Notes under the pieces: model-generated | The model's input: the letters and a program-made list of their open reading frames with translations, nothing else | Told to the model about the DNA's origin: nothing | Database searches by the model: none | Source: Rivularia sp. PCC 7116 | GTDB taxonomy: Bacteria > Cyanobacteriota > Cyanobacteriia > Cyanobacteriales > Nostocaceae | Assembly (NCBI RefSeq): GCF_000316665.1 | Contig: NC_019678.1 | Span: 744,001 to 808,000, forward strand | Direction of reading: 5' to 3' | Length of the DNA: 64,000 nucleotides | Part shown: positions 38,501 through 47,727 of the stretch, one piece after another | How the letters are laid out: every line of letters starts with the position of its first letter | Position numbering within the stretch: the stretch's first letter is position 1 | Program-made: the position numbers and the translations under genes

Positions 38501-38711
38501 AACAACACTGACAACCGCAATCGGATTTGTTCCATTGTTGTTATCTGGTGGGGAATTTTGGCCACCCTTAGCTGTGGCAATTGCTGGTGGTGTTGTTGGT
38601 GCTACTTTACTTGCTCTTTATTTCGTTCCTGCTGCTTATTATTTGATAAAGTCGCGGTTTGGGAAGAAGCGGTTTTCAACGATTAAGATGGTGATTGATT
38701 CACAAAGTTAA
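35571..38711 (+). CDS. RND-family efflux pump, inner-membrane component
   Basis: This 1046-residue AcrB-type proton-driven pump has a first membrane helix at about 10-28, a large periplasmic loop to about 330, and helices 2-6 with the proton-relay motif in GLIVALGILIDNAIVMVDEVQNE near 395. A second loop and a mirror set of helices near 860-1025 (VGLIGVAVNDSIVVL) follow. The start MFTIFYRNSRLLILTIVLI and PRLEDPEL match a subgroup common in Nostocales. The substrate is unknown. It forms an adaptor-pump operon under PadR control; the outer channel must be elsewhere. Confidence 0.92.
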   Translation: MFTIFYRNSRLLILTIVLIAVWGISSYFTLPRLEDPELVSRSAVVTTFFPGADAERVEALVTEKIEDKLTEIEEIDSYESTSRTSSSIIQIELQDTVKKQQVDSVWTRIRNKIDEVKVELPDNIVEPELEAVKVKAYALITGLTWKQDDKPHYGIMRRQAEVFKERLEAISGTEEVEIFGDPQEEIIVEINPEALAGYNLTARDLSQQIALSDSKISAGQLRDKDNNLLIKVAGELETLAIIRQIPISFGSQGQFVTLQNIATVRKGIREPANELALLNGYPGVAVAVHVQSGTRLDLWSEVAEKKIAEFKSELPQTIGLPIIFTQSNYVTERLNSLILNLLLGAGLVFSVTVIMMGFKSALIVSSALPLSVFMVFGWMNWLNIPLHQMSITGLIVALGILIDNAIVMVDEVQNELRKGIKAKAAINHSIKNLAIPLLSSTLTTVLAFLPIALLPGSTGEFVGTIAITVIIAVCCSLFISLTIIPTFSAKLHRFRDTKQDNNKNKSWLQKGIFIPILNKLYRRTVTFTVAKPVISIFLALLIPIMGFIQAGSLRQQFFPAADRDQLQIEFELTSSVSLEKTQNLIKEIRKDIINNPEVKEIHWLLGSNIPSFYYNLTGGKEQQNNYAQALVQLNSLTSTSITKKLQTQLDKNFPSARIVVRQLEQGPPFAAPIEMRIYGSNIEKLQSLGEQVRQILVNIKDVTHTRASLDEIQPQIEVQLDEEQARLAGLNRTTIAQQLDSTLEGTIGGSILEGNEELPVRVRLGNQERGNLSQITSLDLLANSRNNQGNNPLAAVPLSSLGKVQLKPELAQITHYNGQRVNTIQGFLNAGILPAEILSQFQTKLEDFKSSLPPNYRFEFGGEQEQRNDAVGGLVSTVGVLIILMIATLVLSLGSFQLAGVIGIVAVASFGLGLFSIWLFGYPFGFNPIIGSVGLIGVAVNDSIVVLSAISNHPIAKTGNPKAIQKVVLHSTRHVLTTTLTTAIGFVPLLLSGGEFWPPLAVAIAGGVVGATLLALYFVPAAYYLIKSRFGKKRFSTIKMVIDSQS

Positions 38712-38740
38712 TAGCGTGAATATCACGGGGAGCTAGATTT

Positions 38741-39292
38741 ATGAAAAAAGATTTGTCTGTCTCAATGGTAAAAGCTAATCTTTATGCTGTTTTTGCAGCT
38801 TTGCCATTTATAGTAATTTTAGTAGGTGTAGATATTTATGTAGGTCAACGGCGTAATTATTTCGATGAATTATTTAGTTTAGAACCAAAATCTTTTAGTC
38901 TTTTTATGTTAGCAATTTTTATAGGAGTTATAATTCACGAATTAATTCATGGAATAACTTGGCAATTCTTCAGTAAAAAGAAATCAAATGCTATAAGATA
39001 TGGTATTGATTGGAAAACTATGTCACCTTATGCACATTGCAAAGAACCCATGGAAATTAAAGCCTATAGATTAGGGGCAGTAATGCCTGCAATAATATTA
39101 GGATTTTTACCAGCTATTGTCGGAATATTGACAGGTAATTCTTTTATTTTTATCTTTGGCTTAGTTTTTATATTAGCAGCAGGTGGAGATATTTTAATTC
39201 TATGGTTAATAAGGAATGTAAAAGCTGGTTCGCTCGTTGAAGATCATCCAAAAAGAGCTGGTTGTTACGTTATTGATGGAAACGAAGTTTGA
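38741..39292 (+). CDS. DUF3267 membrane protein with HExxH motif
   Basis: This 183-residue protein has four hydrophobic segments (about 18-36, 58-78, 112-132, 138-158). A zinc-protease-like HELIHGITW motif sits in the second segment near 68, and AYRLGAVMPAIILGFLPAI follows, as in DUF3267 proteins. Such proteins resemble membrane metalloproteases, but activity is not proven. It starts 29 bases after the pump gene on the same strand, so it may belong to the operon. Confidence 0.78.
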   Translation: MKKDLSVSMVKANLYAVFAALPFIVILVGVDIYVGQRRNYFDELFSLEPKSFSLFMLAIFIGVIIHELIHGITWQFFSKKKSNAIRYGIDWKTMSPYAHCKEPMEIKAYRLGAVMPAIILGFLPAIVGILTGNSFIFIFGLVFILAAGGDILILWLIRNVKAGSLVEDHPKRAGCYVIDGNEV

Positions 39293-39418
39293 ATTAGTTT
39301 TTTGTAAATTTATTTTTAATCCAATCAGCTAACTCAGCTTATAAGAAGAAGCGATTTGCGGGTAGGAGAGGTAAGCTTCAAAATACCTGAAGTTGATCGA
39401 GATGATATTTCAAGTCAG

Positions 39419-39455
39419 TAACCCCTCAGTATAATTCGTGGGGTTATTGTTTTTA
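39419..39455 (+). terminator. Terminator after DUF3267 gene
   Basis: TAACCCC pairs with GGGGTTA around an 18-base loop, and a T-rich run GTTTTTATT follows. It probably ends the PadR-controlled efflux transcript. Confidence 0.6.
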
Positions 39456-39581
39456 TTATAGTACTAGTAATTAGTATATTTACGATTCAATTTTTATCTG
39501 TGATGTTAGGCATCAATCAGTATTGGGAATTATCTATATAGATAGTCGATTTTTACTCGAAGACTTGAAAGGAGTCGCTTG

Positions 39582-42185
39582 ATGTCTGTAATTGTCAAGC
39601 GGTTTATGGGTATGTTTTTACCAGTAGCCGTATTTTTGGGAGCTATATTTACAGGGTTTTATGAAAATAAAAAGAATAGCGATCGCCGTGCAATTGCCAT
39701 TGCTGAAAACCAGAGCGTTCGCATTAAAGCAGGAAGTTTAGCAGATCGTTTTAGTTTCGTGCGGGCTGATTTGATGATTCTGTCAACTTGGCGTGAGGCA
39801 AATATTATACTAAGTCCTCAGATTTTGTCAAAAAATAGAGATGAGTATCGACAATTGATTGCCAATCAATTTCTGGTTATATCGAAGCAGAAAGAGGTAT
39901 TCGATCAGATACGCATCATTGATATTTCTGGTAAAGAAAAGGTAAGGGTGAATTTTAACCAAGGAAAGCCTGGAATTGTCCCAGAAAAATATCTACAAAA
40001 TCAATCCCAACGCTACTGGTTTCAGAATAGCCTTGGCTTGGAGGAGGGAGAAGTTTTTATTTCACCAATGGATTTAAACGTAGAGCGGGGAAAGATTGAA
40101 CAACCAATCAAGCCGATGATTCGCTTTACTACTCCTATTTTTAATGATGGAAAAATGCAAGGTATGGTTATCCTTAATTACCTCGCAAAAGATATCTTAA
40201 ACAAATTAGAGCAGGAAAAAACCACTACTATCGGTCAAACTTTTCTACTGAATGCACAAGGGTATTGGTTGAAAAGTACACAACCAAAAGATGAGTGGGG
40301 CTTCATGTATAAGGAACGCAAAAATATTACCTTTAGCAATCAGTTCCCGGAAGTATGGAAGCAGATATCAAACCTGCAAACTGGTCAGTTAGAGACACCA
40401 TATGGTTTATTTAGCTTTACCACAATCTACCCCCTGCAAGATATTTGGAGTTCGGAATCAAATATAGGAATTTCTAACTTTTCTGACTTGAGTCAAGGAA
40501 CTGTGGATGCTAAATCCTATAAATGGAAGTTGGTTACTTTTGTACCAACAGCGGTATTAGAGCAGCAGGTGCGTTCTATTATCCCGATTCTGCTGATTGT
40601 CTATACGGGTGTAATGGGATTTTTAGCTTTGGTTTTATGGTTGCTAACTAATTTGTGGAGCAAACGTCAAGAAGCAATAGCAGAATTACAGCAAATGGGA
40701 GTCCAGTTGGCAGGTGCAAACGCCGATTTAGAACAAAGGGTTATAGAGCGCACTACCCAATTACAACAAGCAAAAGAACTCGCAGAAGTCGCCAACCGTT
40801 CCAAGAGTGAATTTCTCGCCAATATGAACCACGAACTGAGAACCCCTCTCAACGGAATCTTAGGCTACACGCAAATTCTTCAACGGGATTCCAAAATCGC
40901 AGCTAAAGATCGACAAGGATTAACTACTATTTACCAATGCGCTTCTCATCTGTTGACATTAATCAACGACATTCTCGACTTTTCCAAATTAGAAGTGCAA
41001 AAAATGGAACTTTATCCCCAAGATTTCCATTTAGGTAATTTCCTTAGAGCTACTGTTGATATTTGTTGCATAAAAGCCGAGCAAAAAAATATTTTTCTTG
41101 ATTATCAACCCGACGAGCAACTACCCGTTGCTGTCCGTGCTGACGATAAACGTTTGAGGCAGGTATTACTAAATTTACTTAGTAACGCTGTTAAATTTAC
41201 TGATGAAGGAGGGGTTTCCTTCCGGGTTGAGGTATTGTCAAATGCAGTCAATTCCCAGCAAACTTGTCAGATTCGTTTCTTGGTAAAAGACAGCGGTATT
41301 GGTATTCCCCCAGATAAACTGACCAAAATTTTCTTACCCTTTGAGCAAGCTGGCAAACACCTGCATAACACCGAAGGAACCGGATTGGGGCTAGCAATTA
41401 GCCGCCAAATTCTACAAATGATCGGAAGTGATATTCAAGTTGAGAGCATATTGGGAAAGGGTAGTACTTTTTGGTTTGACTTGGAATTACCCCTTGCGAA
41501 TGAATGGTTTACTACTCAAAAGGAATTTTCTTCCTTAAGAATTACTGGTTATCAAGGCAATCGTTTAACCATTGTTGTAGTAGACGATCGTCAAGCAAAC
41601 CGGGATGTTGTCATTAATATATTAGAACCTTTGGGCTTCCGAGTCATTGCAGCAGAAAATGGAGAGCAAGGGCTGGAGAAAATCATCCAAATTCAACCAG
41701 ATTTAGTCATTACAGATGCAATCATGCCAGTTATGGATGGGTTGGAAATGACTCGCCATTTACGGCAAATGCCAAATTTTTCCACAATGCCGATTGTCGC
41801 TTCTTCTGCACAGCTATCGCGGGTTAACCCCCAAGAAGCAAAAGATTCTGGCTGTACGGGTTTCCTAGCTAAACCCTTTGAAATTGCAGACTTGTTACAA
41901 ATATTGCAAAAATATTTAGCAATTGAGTGGATTGAAGATAGCAAGCAAAATCTAGAAGCACCATCTCAAGAAACTCAACAGACAGAAATTGTCATACCAC
42001 CCAAAGAATCATTGACAGTTATTTACCAAGCTGCAAAGCAAGGTTTTATCGGGGATGTGCAGCAGGAAGCGAATCGTCTCAAACAAATTGATCGTCAATA
42101 CATTCCCTTTGCCGACAAATTGCTTCAGTTAAGTCATAACTTAGACGATATAGCCATTCTCGATTTAATCAAGCCTTTAGTTTAA
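39582..42185 (+). CDS. Hybrid sensor histidine kinase (Cache, HisKA, HATPase, receiver)
   Basis: This protein of about 867 residues has a membrane helix at about 8-25, an extracytoplasmic double-Cache sensor (about 45-320, with RYWFQNS near 147), a second helix near 335-360, a coiled linker, HisKA with H in [17 protein letters not shown] near 422, HATPase with GIGIPPDKL and [13 protein letters not shown], and a receiver with IVVVDD and aspartate in [12 protein letters not shown] near 705. A conserved tail of about 90 residues follows, seen in other cyanobacterial hybrid kinases. The start is an ATG after GGAG. A second kinase gene follows after 45 bases, so the two are likely a phosphorelay. 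Confidence 0.9.
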   Translation: MSVIVKRFMGMFLPVAVFLGAIFTGFYENKKNSDRRAIAIAENQSVRIKAGSLADRFSFVRADLMILSTWREANIILSPQILSKNRDEYRQLIANQFLVISKQKEVFDQIRIIDISGKEKVRVNFNQGKPGIVPEKYLQNQSQRYWFQNSLGLEEGEVFISPMDLNVERGKIEQPIKPMIRFTTPIFNDGKMQGMVILNYLAKDILNKLEQEKTTTIGQTFLLNAQGYWLKSTQPKDEWGFMYKERKNITFSNQFPEVWKQISNLQTGQLETPYGLFSFTTIYPLQDIWSSESNIGISNFSDLSQGTVDAKSYKWKLVTFVPTAVLEQQVRSIIPILLIVYTGVMGFLALVLWLLTNLWSKRQEAIAELQQMGVQLAGANADLEQRVIERTTQLQQAKELAEVANRSKSEFLANMNHELRTPLNGILGYTQILQRDSKIAAKDRQGLTTIYQCASHLLTLINDILDFSKLEVQKMELYPQDFHLGNFLRATVDICCIKAEQKNIFLDYQPDEQLPVAVRADDKRLRQVLLNLLSNAVKFTDEGGVSFRVEVLSNAVNSQQTCQIRFLVKDSGIGIPPDKLTKIFLPFEQAGKHLHNTEGTGLGLAISRQILQMIGSDIQVESILGKGSTFWFDLELPLANEWFTTQKEFSSLRITGYQGNRLTIVVVDDRQANRDVVINILEPLGFRVIAAENGEQGLEKIIQIQPDLVITDAIMPVMDGLEMTRHLRQMPNFSTMPIVASSAQLSRVNPQEAKDSGCTGFLAKPFEIADLLQILQKYLAIEWIEDSKQNLEAPSQETQQTEIVIPPKESLTVIYQAAKQGFIGDVQQEANRLKQIDRQYIPFADKLLQLSHNLDDIAILDLIKPLV

Positions 42186-42230
42186 AAGTTTAAAAGTTTA
42201 AAAGTTTAATAGCCTAATAATTTAATACCA

Positions 42231-43562
42231 ATGAATATTATTCCTCAAGAAAACGCAATTTTAGTAGTAGATGATACTCATACTAATTTAAAAATTTTAT
42301 TTGATTTACTTAGCGAACAAGGCTACAGAGTAGCGATCGCTAAAAATGGAGAAGCAGCACTAGAAAAGTTAGAATCCTACCTACCCCAGTTGATTTTACT
42401 CGACGTGATGATGCCCGGAATTGACGGATTTGAAACTTGCAAGCGACTGAAAGCAAATCCGACTACCCAGGATATACCGGTTATTTTTATGACCGCACTT
42501 TCAGACAGCGCTGATAAACTCAAAGGGCTAAATGCTGGTGCTGTAGATTATGTTACAAAACCCATACATCATGAAGAAGTATTAGCACGCATTAGAATTC
42601 ATTTACAATTAAGGAACTTGAAGACTTTGGAAGGTATGGTAAGCCAACGTACCTCAGAGTTGACTCAGACATTAGACAACCTCAAACGCACTCAACTGCA
42701 ACTAGTACAAAAAGAAAAAATGTCCTCCCTGGGTAAACTAGTTGCAGGAGTTGCTCATGAAATTAACAACCCAGTGAATTTTATCCACGGCAACCTCAAG
42801 CATATTCGGCAATACAGCCTAGGTTTATTGCAGCTCGTGGAACTTTACCAAAAGCATTATCCCCAACCCGAAAAAGAGATTCAAGATTGCGCCGAAGAAT
42901 TGGACTTAGAATTTTTACAAGAAGATTTAAGCAAGATTATCTCTTCCATGACAGTAGGTAGCGATCGCATTCGTCAAATTGTTCTTTCCCTAAGAAATTT
43001 CTCCCGTCTTGATGAAGCAGAATTCAAACCTGTGGATTTGCATGAGGGTATAGAAAGTACTTTGTTGATTTTACAACATCGCCTCAAAGCTAGTAGCAAA
43101 CATCCTGCGATTGAAGTGATTCGGAAATATAGTGAATTACCAATCGTAGAGTGCTATTCGAGCAAATTAAACCAAGTATTCATGAATATTTTGGCAAATG
43201 CAATTGATGCTTTAGAAGAATCAATGGATAGTGGAAACACACAACCACTAATTTTGATTAGTACCAGTAAATTACTAGATGGATGGATAGAAATCCGCAT
43301 AGCGGACAACGGAAACGGTATCCCAGAGCAAATCACTGACAAAATTTTCGACCCTTTCTTCACTACAAAACCCGTTGGCTCGGGTACTGGATTGGGATTA
43401 TCTATTAGCCATCAAATCGTCACCGAGAAGCATGGTGGTAAGCTTGAATGTTACTCCACCCCCAGTCAAGGAACAGAATTTGTGATTCAAATTAAAAGTA
43501 ATCAGCAGCTATCGGGATTAAAAGCATCTGAACATAAAGAAATGTCTACTCCCCAAAACTGA
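42231..43562 (+). CDS. Receiver-HisKA-HATPase sensor kinase
   Basis: This 443-residue protein has an N-terminal receiver (about 10-125; VVDDTH, LILLDVMMPGIDG, VTKPIHHEE), a coiled link, a HisKA domain with H in LVAGVAHEINNPVNFIHGN near 180, and an HATPase domain with ANAIDALEE, DNGNGIP and GSGTGLGLSISHQI. It has no membrane part, so it works in the cytoplasm. The receiver can take phosphate from the upstream hybrid kinase, 45 bases before it on the same strand. No DNA-binding output gene is next to the pair. Confidence 0.9.
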   Translation: MNIIPQENAILVVDDTHTNLKILFDLLSEQGYRVAIAKNGEAALEKLESYLPQLILLDVMMPGIDGFETCKRLKANPTTQDIPVIFMTALSDSADKLKGLNAGAVDYVTKPIHHEEVLARIRIHLQLRNLKTLEGMVSQRTSELTQTLDNLKRTQLQLVQKEKMSSLGKLVAGVAHEINNPVNFIHGNLKHIRQYSLGLLQLVELYQKHYPQPEKEIQDCAEELDLEFLQEDLSKIISSMTVGSDRIRQIVLSLRNFSRLDEAEFKPVDLHEGIESTLLILQHRLKASSKHPAIEVIRKYSELPIVECYSSKLNQVFMNILANAIDALEESMDSGNTQPLILISTSKLLDGWIEIRIADNGNGIPEQITDKIFDPFFTTKPVGSGTGLGLSISHQIVTEKHGGKLECYSTPSQGTEFVIQIKSNQQLSGLKASEHKEMSTPQN

Positions 43563-43740
43563 TTTTATTATTCTCAGCCAGAGCAACATTGGTACTTTTT
43601 ATTAATTAACCCTTGGTGTATTCCAAATCAGAATAGCTTTTGTAGTGCAATAGTTGCTCTAACATCATTTGATTTGGGTTTATTTTCTGTGTGTTTCACA
43701 ATACATTTAATAACAGAGGGGGAAGAGGGAGAAGATGGTA

Positions 43741-44223
43741 TTACAATGCTTTCCGAAAAATAATCTTGTCATCACCAGGTTTATAATAATCCCGAATTCT
43801 TGCTTCCTCTTCATAACCCTGCTTGCGGTAAAACTTCCGTGTTAACTCAAAGTTTGGTAAACCAGAAGTTTCCACCAGTAACAAACGCTCCCCCTGCTCT
43901 TTTAAAGTTTTTTCTACATGTTTAACCATTGCAGTGCCATACCCTTTTCCCTGATACTTGGGATGAACTGCAATAAAGTACAGATTATAAACACCGTAAG
44001 CATATTGTTCCGGTGCAAAATACCCAACTCCCACGACTCCACCATCGTCGCAAACAATCCAAGAATGTCCTTCCCCAAGACTACCGTCAAAATAACCACC
44101 CAGCATATCACCGAGTACTTCAAGTTCCTCCCCTTCAAATAAACCAACTGCATCAGCCAAGCTCATTATGGAGTCTGTATCATCGAGTTTGGCAACTCGA
44201 ATTATTGCTGTGGTAGTATTCAT
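43741..44223 (-). CDS. GNAT-family N-acetyltransferase
   Basis: This 160-residue GNAT enzyme starts at TTTAIIRVAKLDDTDSIMSLAD, with acetyl-CoA loop AVHPKYQGKGYGTAMVKHVE near 88-108 and the late FYRKQGYEEEARIRDYYKPGDDKIIF. The final segment DYYKPGDDK is like that of ribosomal-protein or peptide N-acetyltransferases, but the substrate is unknown. It follows the P-loop gene on the minus strand after 43 bases, likely as one transcript. Confidence 0.83.
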   Translation of the reverse strand: MNTTTAIIRVAKLDDTDSIMSLADAVGLFEGEELEVLGDMLGGYFDGSLGEGHSWIVCDDGGVVGVGYFAPEQYAYGVYNLYFIAVHPKYQGKGYGTAMVKHVEKTLKEQGERLLLVETSGLPNFELTRKFYRKQGYEEEARIRDYYKPGDDKIIFRKAL

Positions 44224-44266
44224 AAGTTTTATTTTTATTGGAATTGAACAATACTAAACGTAAATT

Positions 44267-44761
44267 TCAATCCTTCCGATAAGTCTTAATATTAAATTTC
44301 TCTTCTGGTGTCGGAGGTTGAAAATATTCTGTAATTGCTTCAAATTCTGCTTCGGTAGTAAACGCTGCACCTTCAGGTTTATCTTTGTTTCTGATGATTA
44401 ATTGCTGTTTACAAAGCTCATCAGATGCAATTATGTAATGAAGTAAATGATTTGCTTCTACCGATTCAAAGATTGAACGAAACCAATTGCGTTGTGATGG
44501 AGTATTCCCGGGAAAATCAAGAACAATTGATGTACCTTGAATAAGAATATCCTGGATATGTTGAGTCAAAATTGATTTTAATCGACGCGAATATTTGATG
44601 TAATCGTTGAAATCATTAATTTCTTCTGGATAAAGTTGAGATAACCAAACATCTTCAGCCATGAGAATCGCATTATTTTCATTAGCTAAGGATTTTGATA
44701 AAGTTGATTTTCCACTAGCCATTTTGCCACAGAAGAAGTGTAAAGTTGGTTTTGAATTCAT
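44267..44761 (-). CDS. Small P-loop kinase-like ATPase
   Basis: This 164-residue protein has a Walker A motif, FFCGKMASGKSTLSKSL (residues 9-25), a LAEDVWLS-like acidic region near 35, and a long helical part. It belongs to the AAA_33/zeta-toxin-like group of small phosphotransferases, some of which modify antibiotics or metabolites (inference). It starts only about 12 bases from the divergent AAC(6')-like start, so the promoter of each must lie inside the other's coding region. It is co-directional with the GNAT gene downstream. Confidence 0.75.
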   Translation of the reverse strand: MNSKPTLHFFCGKMASGKSTLSKSLANENNAILMAEDVWLSQLYPEEINDFNDYIKYSRRLKSILTQHIQDILIQGTSIVLDFPGNTPSQRNWFRSIFESVEANHLLHYIIASDELCKQQLIIRNKDKPEGAAFTTEAEFEAITEYFQPPTPEEKFNIKTYRKD

Positions 44762-44773
44762 TATTTGAATAAT

Positions 44774-45220
44774 ATGAAGATTAGAAAGGTTAAATTAACT
44801 GATAGAGATGAGTGGGCTAGAATGAGAAACTCGCTTTGGTCTGATTCTCTCCAAGAACATCTACAATATATCGATAAATACTTTTCCCAACAAGAAGTGG
44901 ATATTGTTGAAGTCTTTGTTGTGGAAAGGACTAATGGTAAATTAGGTGGTTTTATTGAACTAAATATAAGGAACTACGCAGAAGGTACTGAATCAAAACA
45001 AGTTCCTTATGTGGAAGGATGGTATATTGATTCCGATATTAGAGGCAAGGGATACGGTAAAAAATTAATTATAAATGCCCAGAGTTGGGCAATAGAAAAC
45101 GGTTTTAACGAATTAGCAAGCGATGCTGAAATTGAAAATTCAATTAGCATCGCCGCTCACAAAGCTCTAGGATTTGAAGAAGTTGATAGAATTGTCTGTT
45201 TTATCAAAAAGTTGAAGTAG
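44774..45220 (+). CDS. Aminoglycoside 6'-N-acetyltransferase-like protein
   Basis: This 148-residue GNAT protein has the specific pattern of AAC(6')-I enzymes, which inactivate aminoglycosides: WARMRNSLWSDSLQEHLQ at the start, GFIELNIRNYAEGTES, PYVEGWYIDSDIRGKGYGKKL (acetyl-CoA loop), and ASDAEIENSISIAAHKALGFEEVDRIVCF at the end. Length is as usual for AAC(6'). I chose the ATG at 44774; a TTG three codons earlier is open. Its role in this organism could be drug detoxification or another amine target. It converges with a MerR-TipAS-like regulator. Confidence 0.82.
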   Translation: MKIRKVKLTDRDEWARMRNSLWSDSLQEHLQYIDKYFSQQEVDIVEVFVVERTNGKLGGFIELNIRNYAEGTESKQVPYVEGWYIDSDIRGKGYGKKLIINAQSWAIENGFNELASDAEIENSISIAAHKALGFEEVDRIVCFIKKLK

Positions 45221-45242
45221 AAAATAAACATTAAATTACTAA

Positions 45243-46430
45243 CTATTCCGGCATTGCCAATCTTAACTGTTGCTCCAAGTTTAATAAATCTATTCCCAAC
45301 TTCTCTTTAATAATATAAGTTGCTACTCCTCCTCCTCTTTTAGCTTCTTCTAATATACCTAATAGTAAATCTCCGGAATCAATCCGCTCTTTTCCTGACT
45401 TATTTGCTGATTCACGAGCAAGTTCAAAAACCCTTTTCATTCTGGGAGCAAAAGGAATTTTTTCGGGCAGGGTTAGTTCTCCAAGAGTACGTTTACCTAA
45501 CAATTTGACGATGAGATTCCGTACAGTTTCAAAATCTACCCCCGCAGTTTTAAGTACCTGAGTTGCAACACCTGTATCTTCTGCTAAAAACCCCAAAAGT
45601 ATTCCTTCGGTACCGTAAAAATCATAATTTAACTCTCTAACAGCATTTAATCCTAAATTAATTACTCGCAGTGCATCTGAGGTAAAACTTTCATCCGATA
45701 TAACTATATTTACCTCTTCAGCAATTGATAGAAATGAAACTGCTTTCAGTATGTACTCAAATGTCGCGGTATCCATTGCACCCCAACTTGCGGCTTCTCC
45801 ACCCTGTTGTTGGTACGTTTTTACAAGAGACTCATAGAGAGAGCGATCGCCACGAATTAATGATTTCATGCTCCACTGCCAAATCCTTGCTAGTTCTTGC
45901 ACTGAAGGATTATTTAAATCTGTTCCCTTACTCATCTCAGCCCGCGCTCTACTTATCAACTCTTGCCATTCCGGTTCCACATCCTGAAACCTTGCTTCGA
46001 TAACTTTTTGCTGTTCTAGTGTAAAATATTGCTCCGACATAGTAATTGTCTCCATAACTTGAATAAGATTTTCAACCGCAACCGATTTAGTTGTTTCCAA
46101 TTCTCTGGCTACTCCGTTTAAACGTTCGAGTAAAGTATGAGATAAAGCGATTTGTTCTCGCATTCTGTCTCGATGTAGATTGATGACTTGGGAAAGCGAA
46201 AAATCCGGATTTTCCAAACATTCACGAATCTCTTTCAAAGCAAAACCCAACTGTCTAAGCGACAGAATTTGCTGTAACCGAATAATATCTTCGTCGCTAT
46301 ATAATCGGTGTCCAATTTCATTTCTATCGGAAGGCGAAAGCAATCCAATTTCGTCGTAATAATGTAAAGTCCGAATTGAAAGTCCCGTTTGCTTTGCTAA
46401 TTCACCAATCTTCATCGCTTCAGACATCAT
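45243..46430 (-). CDS. MerR regulator fused to TipAS and ClpN-like domains
   Basis: This protein of about 395 residues starts with a MerR helix-turn-helix (about 6-75; IGELAKQTGLSIRTLHYYDEIGLL), then a coiled dimer helix (to about 125). A TipAS-like drug-recognition region (about 130-215; YFTLEQQKVIEARF and the Trp-rich ARIWQWSMKSL) follows, and finally a ClpN-like double-helical repeat (about 245-395; SDALRVINLGLNAVRELNYDFYGTEGILLGFL and GDLLLGILEE). TipA-type regulators turn on export or detoxification genes when a drug binds. A ClpN domain is normally in Clp chaperones, so this is an unusual fusion. GAGG lies 5 bases before the ATG at 46427; 46430 is also open. Promoter with 19-bp spacer at 46473-46503. 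Confidence 0.82.
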   Translation of the reverse strand: MMSEAMKIGELAKQTGLSIRTLHYYDEIGLLSPSDRNEIGHRLYSDEDIIRLQQILSLRQLGFALKEIRECLENPDFSLSQVINLHRDRMREQIALSHTLLERLNGVARELETTKSVAVENLIQVMETITMSEQYFTLEQQKVIEARFQDVEPEWQELISRARAEMSKGTDLNNPSVQELARIWQWSMKSLIRGDRSLYESLVKTYQQQGGEAASWGAMDTATFEYILKAVSFLSIAEEVNIVISDESFTSDALRVINLGLNAVRELNYDFYGTEGILLGFLAEDTGVATQVLKTAGVDFETVRNLIVKLLGKRTLGELTLPEKIPFAPRMKRVFELARESANKSGKERIDSGDLLLGILEEAKRGGGVATYIIKEKLGIDLLNLEQQLRLAMPE

Positions 46431-46472
46431 CACCTCGGTTCCTTTTACCAGAGAAATGCAGTTGATGAATTC

Positions 46473-46503
46473 ATCCTAGAGCCTGACGTAACGTCATGTG
46501 CAA
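46473..46503 (-). promoter_or_regulatory. MerR-type promoter/operator with 19-bp spacer
   Basis: On the minus strand, TTGCAC (46498-46503) and TAGGAT (46473-46478) are separated by 19 bases, the hallmark of MerR-controlled promoters. The spacer has a perfect dyad TGACGT-A-ACGTCA (46484-46496). It drives the MerR-TipAS-ClpN gene itself, so autoregulation is likely. Confidence 0.85.
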
Positions 46504-46599
46504 GGGGTGATTTTATCAAGATTTATGCGGACATATGTACTACAAGATTGATTTGGGTTATTTTGTAAATGGTTGTTTATATGACAAAGCTATTTAATA

Positions 46600-47617
46600 A
46601 TGTCCGAATTAACAAACGCTCTCAATAGGATTTTAAATTGGTTTCAACACAACAAACCTTCTACTATTAATTCTCTGCAACCAGGATTAACCCTTGAAGA
46701 AATAGACGAAAAAGTCAAAGATTTACCATTTCGATTAACTCAAGAAGTTTACGAGCTTTATCAATGGCGAAATGGAATGATTGATGATGGAAGTTGCTTT
46801 TTTTAGGTATTACCGCTTTCTTCCTTTAGAAGAAACATTAGAAGAATCAAACCTGTGTGAAGAAGCTTGGGGTTTATCACTTCCTTTTGGTTGGTTTCCC
46901 TTGTTTGAATTTGAAGGAGAATTTTTTGCAGTAGTTGGTGCTGAAGAAAATACAGAAAATTCGCTTATTTTACATACATATGAAGGAATAGATATAATTC
47001 ACAGAAGCTTGACTAATATGATGCTGTATATTGCAGAATGTTATGAAACAGGTGCTTATTATATAGATGAATCAGGAAATTTAGAAGAAAATCGAGTTGC
47101 TGCAAAAAATATTTTACTGAAATACAATCCAGAATTCCATTCTATACTTGAAGCTAGAACGGAGACTGTTAATAATCTTGATGGTTCTCAAGTAATAAAT
47201 AAATATCATCCAGAGAGTAATATTCTTTTAGAAAGTAAAATTATAGATAGAAAAGGTCATACTCTTGAATCAAGTCAATATTTTCAAGGTAAATTGTACG
47301 AACGTATAACATACAATCGTGAAATAGAAGGGTTTAATGATTATTTTTGTGACGAGAATTGGTTTAATGATTATGAAAAATATGAAAGATTTTCAGTTGA
47401 ATATCAATATAAATGTGTCACTCCAAAAATAGAACGTAGATACATTAATGGAGTATTAAAAAAAGAAATTATTCATCCTGATAGAAAACGCGATAATTTA
47501 TTTTTAGTATTCGCTTTGTTTTTGAGTATTTTTCAATTTATCTTCAGCATATTCTTTGTTATATACCATTCACTGAGGTATAAACAACAAAACAAGAATA
47601 ATGCACCCCTCAATTAA
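46600..47617 (+). pseudogene. SMI1/KNR4-like gene with frameshift and membrane tail
   Basis: The first frame (46600-46806) gives MSELTNALNRILNWFQHN and the SUKH core LQPGLTLEEIDEKVKDLPFRLTQEVYELYQWRNG, then stops at a T7 run near 46798. The second frame (from 46781) continues the fold: FRYYRFLPLEETLEESNL, then YIAECYETGAYY. With six T instead of seven, the text reads straight through (GSCFFRYYRFLPLE). A long C-terminal extension (about 200 residues) ends with a hydrophobic segment LFLVFALFLSIFQFIFSIFF. This extension is not seen in the 31871 paralogue. It is called a pseudogene because of the shift, but slippage or a sequencing error is possible. Confidence 0.65.
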
Positions 47618-47727
47618 TTCGTTTATAACCGTAGATACAGATAAAAAAAACCGCAGAGTACGCAGAGTACGCAGAGGAAGAAAAGAAGAGGAAGACAGTT
47701 AATTATTAACTGATAACTGATAACTGT

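Noticed and set aside
39352-39420. Short frame RVGEVSFKIPEVDRDDISSQ before the kinase
   Set aside because: Too short and without a start or family match; it may be a gene scrap but cannot be supported.
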